Part shown: positions 6,787 to 8,395 of the stretch, one piece after another
Position numbering within the stretch: the stretch's first letter is position 1
Layout: each line of letters starts with the position of its first letter
Source of the DNA: Pseudomonadota bacterium
Lineage (GTDB): Bacteria > Desulfobacterota > WTBG01 > CAIYCZ01
Length of the DNA: 8,395 nt
Assembly (NCBI GenBank): GCA_026388865.1
Contig: JAPLIX010000510.1
Span: 1 to 8,395, forward strand
Direction: 5' to 3'
Position numbers and translations under genes: made by a program
The notes under the pieces: generated by a model
Seen by the model: only the letters and a program-made list of their open reading frames with translations
Database searches by the model: none
What the model was told of the DNA's origin: nothing

Positions 6787-6857
6787 AAAATCCGAAATCC
6801 TAATTTCTAAATCCTAAACTAAAAAAGTTTAGTATTTCGTGCTTCGTGCTTAGAATT
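6787..6857. repeat. AT-rich intergenic repeat with central hairpin (hslU-argB gap)
   Basis: The plus strand has AATCCGAAATCCTAATTTCT and AAATCCTAAACT, then an A-run, then the inverse words AGTTTAGTATTTCGTGCTTC and GTGCTTAGAATTTTA. The centre is a perfect 7-base-pair hairpin CTAAACT-AAAAA-AGTTTAG (6814-6832), extendable by four more pairs (6809-6812 with 6834-6837) across one mismatch. The GCTTCGT word is locally duplicated. It shares its vocabulary with the argG-argH gap repeats. On the minus strand the stem is AU-rich with no T run after it, so it is not a convincing terminator. Confidence 0.75.
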
Positions 6858-6862
6858 TTATT

Positions 6863-8239
6863 TTACAGTATATATCTGCTCAGGTCCTCGTCCTTCAGCA
6901 GGGGTTCCATTTTCTGCGTCACATAGGCAGCGTCAATGACAATTTTCTTTCCCGTCATCTCAGGCGCATCAAAGGAGTAGTCCTCAAGCAGCTTTTCCAT
7001 TATGGTGTGAAGCCGGCGCGCGCCGATATTTTCTGTCCGCTCATTGACCGTCGTTGCGATTTCGGCAATCCTCTCGATCGCATCCGGTTTGAACACCAGT
7101 GCAATGCCCTCGGTTTCCATGAGTGCAACATACTGCTTGAGCAGTGCATTCTGCGGCTCGGTAAGGATCCTGATAAAATCCTCCCGGGAGAGGGAGTTAA
7201 GCTCAACCCTGATGGGAAAGCGGCCCTGCAGTTCAGGGATCAGGTCAGAGGGCTTGGATACATAAAAGGCACCGGATGCAATAAACAGGATGTGGTCTGT
7301 TTTTACCATGCCGTACTTTGTGGTTACGGTTGAGCCCTCGACAATCGGCAGCAGGTCCCGCTGTACACCTTCCCGCGAAACATCCGGCCCCTGGGCGTGC
7401 TCGCGGCCGGCAATCTTGTCAATCTCATCAAGGAAGATGATGCCTGATTGCTCGACGCGCTCTATTGCCTGTCTGGTGACCAGATCCATATCCACGAGCT
7501 TCTGCGCTTCTTCCCGGGTGATGAGCTCAAGAGCCTCCGGTACTTTGACCTTTTTCTTGCGCGTCTTTTTGGGGAACATATTGCCGAACATATCCTTGAT
7601 GTTAATATCCATCTCCTCCATGCCGGAGGCGGAAAAAATTTCAACCACCGGGAGGTTCTGCTGCGTCGTCTCCAGCTCAACTTCCCGTCCATCAAGCTTT
7701 CCTGCCCGAAGCATTTTTCGCAGCTTTTCACGTGTTGAGGGGGGCTGCTGGGTATCCGCCTGGTCATGACCGGCTTCTGCGCTGAGAGAAGGCTGCTCTT
7801 CCAGCGGCGGCGCCTTCTTCGGTGCGGGGGGCAGCAGAATGTCCAGAATGCGTTCCTCTGCAATCTCCCGCGCTTTTGCCTGCACTTTCTCCGCCTCTTC
7901 AGACTTAACCTGATTCACCGCCAGCTCGGTGAGATCGCGGATCATCGACTCAACATCGCGCCCTACGTAGCCGACCTCGGTAAATTTGGATGCCTCGATT
8001 TTGAGGAACGGCGATTGGGCAAGTTTTGCCAGTCTGCGGGCAATTTCTGTTTTACCGACACCGGTCGGGCCCATCATGATGATATTCTTCGGCGCTATTT
8101 CATCGCGCAACTCTTCCGGCACCTGCTGCCGCCGCCACCGGTTTCTCAGCGCAATGGCAACTGCCCTTTTGGCATTGCGCTGGCCGATGATGAACTTATC
8201 AAGCTCGGTAACAGTTTCCCGCGGACTCAGTGGTTTCAT
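6863..8239 (-). CDS. hslU: ATP-dependent protease ATPase subunit HslU (ClpY)
   Basis: AAA+ unfoldase that forms hexamers, unfolds substrates and feeds them to the HslV peptidase in the cytosol. The N-terminus SPRETVTELDKFIIGQ is typical of HslU. Walker A GPTGVGKT is at 57-64, the pore loop GYVG at 90-93 and Walker B IIFLDE at 267-272. A GARRLHT sensor-2 motif lies near 390-400. The C-terminus ends LSRYIL, the tail that inserts into HslV. The intermediate (I) domain, about 109-245, carries a proline/glutamine-rich insert (about 137-168); total length is 458 against 443 in E. coli, so the extra residues are probably there. The ATG at 8239 matches the family start, but no clear ribosome site precedes it. 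The 81-base gap after hslV holds heptamer repeats and stays open in the hslU frame. Confidence 0.97.
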   Translation of the reverse strand: MKPLSPRETVTELDKFIIGQRNAKRAVAIALRNRWRRQQVPEELRDEIAPKNIIMMGPTGVGKTEIARRLAKLAQSPFLKIEASKFTEVGYVGRDVESMIRDLTELAVNQVKSEEAEKVQAKAREIAEERILDILLPPAPKKAPPLEEQPSLSAEAGHDQADTQQPPSTREKLRKMLRAGKLDGREVELETTQQNLPVVEIFSASGMEEMDINIKDMFGNMFPKKTRKKKVKVPEALELITREEAQKLVDMDLVTRQAIERVEQSGIIFLDEIDKIAGREHAQGPDVSREGVQRDLLPIVEGSTVTTKYGMVKTDHILFIASGAFYVSKPSDLIPELQGRFPIRVELNSLSREDFIRILTEPQNALLKQYVALMETEGIALVFKPDAIERIAEIATTVNERTENIGARRLHTIMEKLLEDYSFDAPEMTGKKIVIDAAYVTQKMEPLLKDEDLSRYIL

Positions 8240-8269
8240 TATAGAGATGACAGACAGTTTAAAATATTG

Positions 8270-8320
8270 TCTGATATCTTGAAGTCTGACCTCTGTCAGT
8301 CTGTCCTCTGACCGTCTGCC
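8270..8320 (+). repeat. Heptamer-like tandem repeat (hslV-hslU gap)
   Basis: Plus-strand units beginning TCTG: TCTGATA (8270-8276), TCTGACC (8285-8291), TCTGTCAG (8292-8299), TCTGTCC (8300-8306), TCTGACCG (8307-8314) and TCTGCC (8315-8320), with a degenerate TCTTGAAG between the first two. Period is 7 with occasional 8-base units. An inverted CAGACA at 8251-8256 can pair with TGTCTG at 8269-8274. The array begins directly at the hslV stop codon. Confidence 0.75.
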
Positions 8321-8395
8321 TCACAGCTCATCCACCGTTATTTCTTTATTAGTATATATACAAATATCAGAGGCAATCTTCATTGCTTCTTCAGC
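8321..8395 (-). CDS. hslV: ATP-dependent protease peptidase subunit HslV, C-terminal end
   Basis: Only the last 24 codons and the TGA stop (8323-8321) lie in the window; the gene enters from the right edge. HslV is the threonine peptidase of the HslUV complex, and its catalytic N-terminal threonine is outside the window. The tail EEAMKIASDICIYTNKEITV followed by DEL matches the well-conserved HslV end (DICIYTN is nearly invariant). Placement directly before hslU confirms the call. Too short for the general ORF scan but clear by family resemblance and position. Confidence 0.9.
   Translation of the reverse strand, partial: AEEAMKIASDICIYTNKEITVDEL

Noticed and set aside
6814..6832. Intrinsic terminator between hslU and argB
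   Set aside because: The stem is nearly all A/U and no T run follows on the transcribed strand, so it is better read as part of the repeat.
7766..8311. Plus-strand 181-codon open frame opposite hslU and the hslV-hslU gap
   Set aside because: It is the antisense of conserved HslU motifs (Walker A, pore loop) and runs into the repeat; no independent coding signal.

Overview
The window is one co-directional gene block. Everything coding reads on the minus strand, so transcription runs from the right edge to the left. In that order it holds the 3' end of hslV, then hslU, argB, argD, argF, argG, argH, and the first 254 codons of a two-domain fibronectin-type-III lipoprotein that runs off the left edge. 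No plus-strand gene is supported, and there is no sign of a phage, an insertion sequence, a CRISPR array or an RNA gene.

Right part (about 8395-6863): HslV and HslU form the ATP-dependent ClpYQ protease. Only the last 24 residues of the peptidase HslV are present, while the ATPase HslU is complete. Middle and left (6772-770): five arginine-pathway enzymes in pathway-like order. ArgB phosphorylates N-acetylglutamate, ArgD transaminates the semialdehyde to N-acetylornithine, ArgF makes citrulline, ArgG makes argininosuccinate and ArgH splits it to arginine and fumarate. The steps supplied by ArgJ or ArgA/ArgE and by ArgC are not here and must be encoded elsewhere. Left end: a Sec/lipobox signal peptide followed by two FnIII-like domains, starting 6 bases after argH.

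The genes are all intact and ordinary for their families. The less ordinary material is in the gaps. Four of the intergenic gaps contain short degenerate repeats of two styles. One style is heptameric tandem repeats (hslV-hslU and argF-argG gaps). The other is an AT-rich family built on CTAAATCC/GCACGAAAT words arranged as opposed, hairpin-forming arms (hslU-argB and argG-argH gaps). The argF-argG gap also contains a small terminator-like hairpin that competes with a longer pairing.

Organism: a Gram-negative bacterium with an outer membrane (lipoprotein) and moderate-to-high GC genes, about mid-50s by eye. From memory, the order hslVU-argBDFGH-FnIII lipoprotein resembles Geobacter-like Desulfobacterota/Desulfuromonadota and relatives, and the gap repeats recall those seen in Nitrospirota and other environmental lineages. 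The assignment is an inference and cannot be settled from this window. I do not see a clearly new biological system. The most promising leads are the gap repeats and the lipoprotein.
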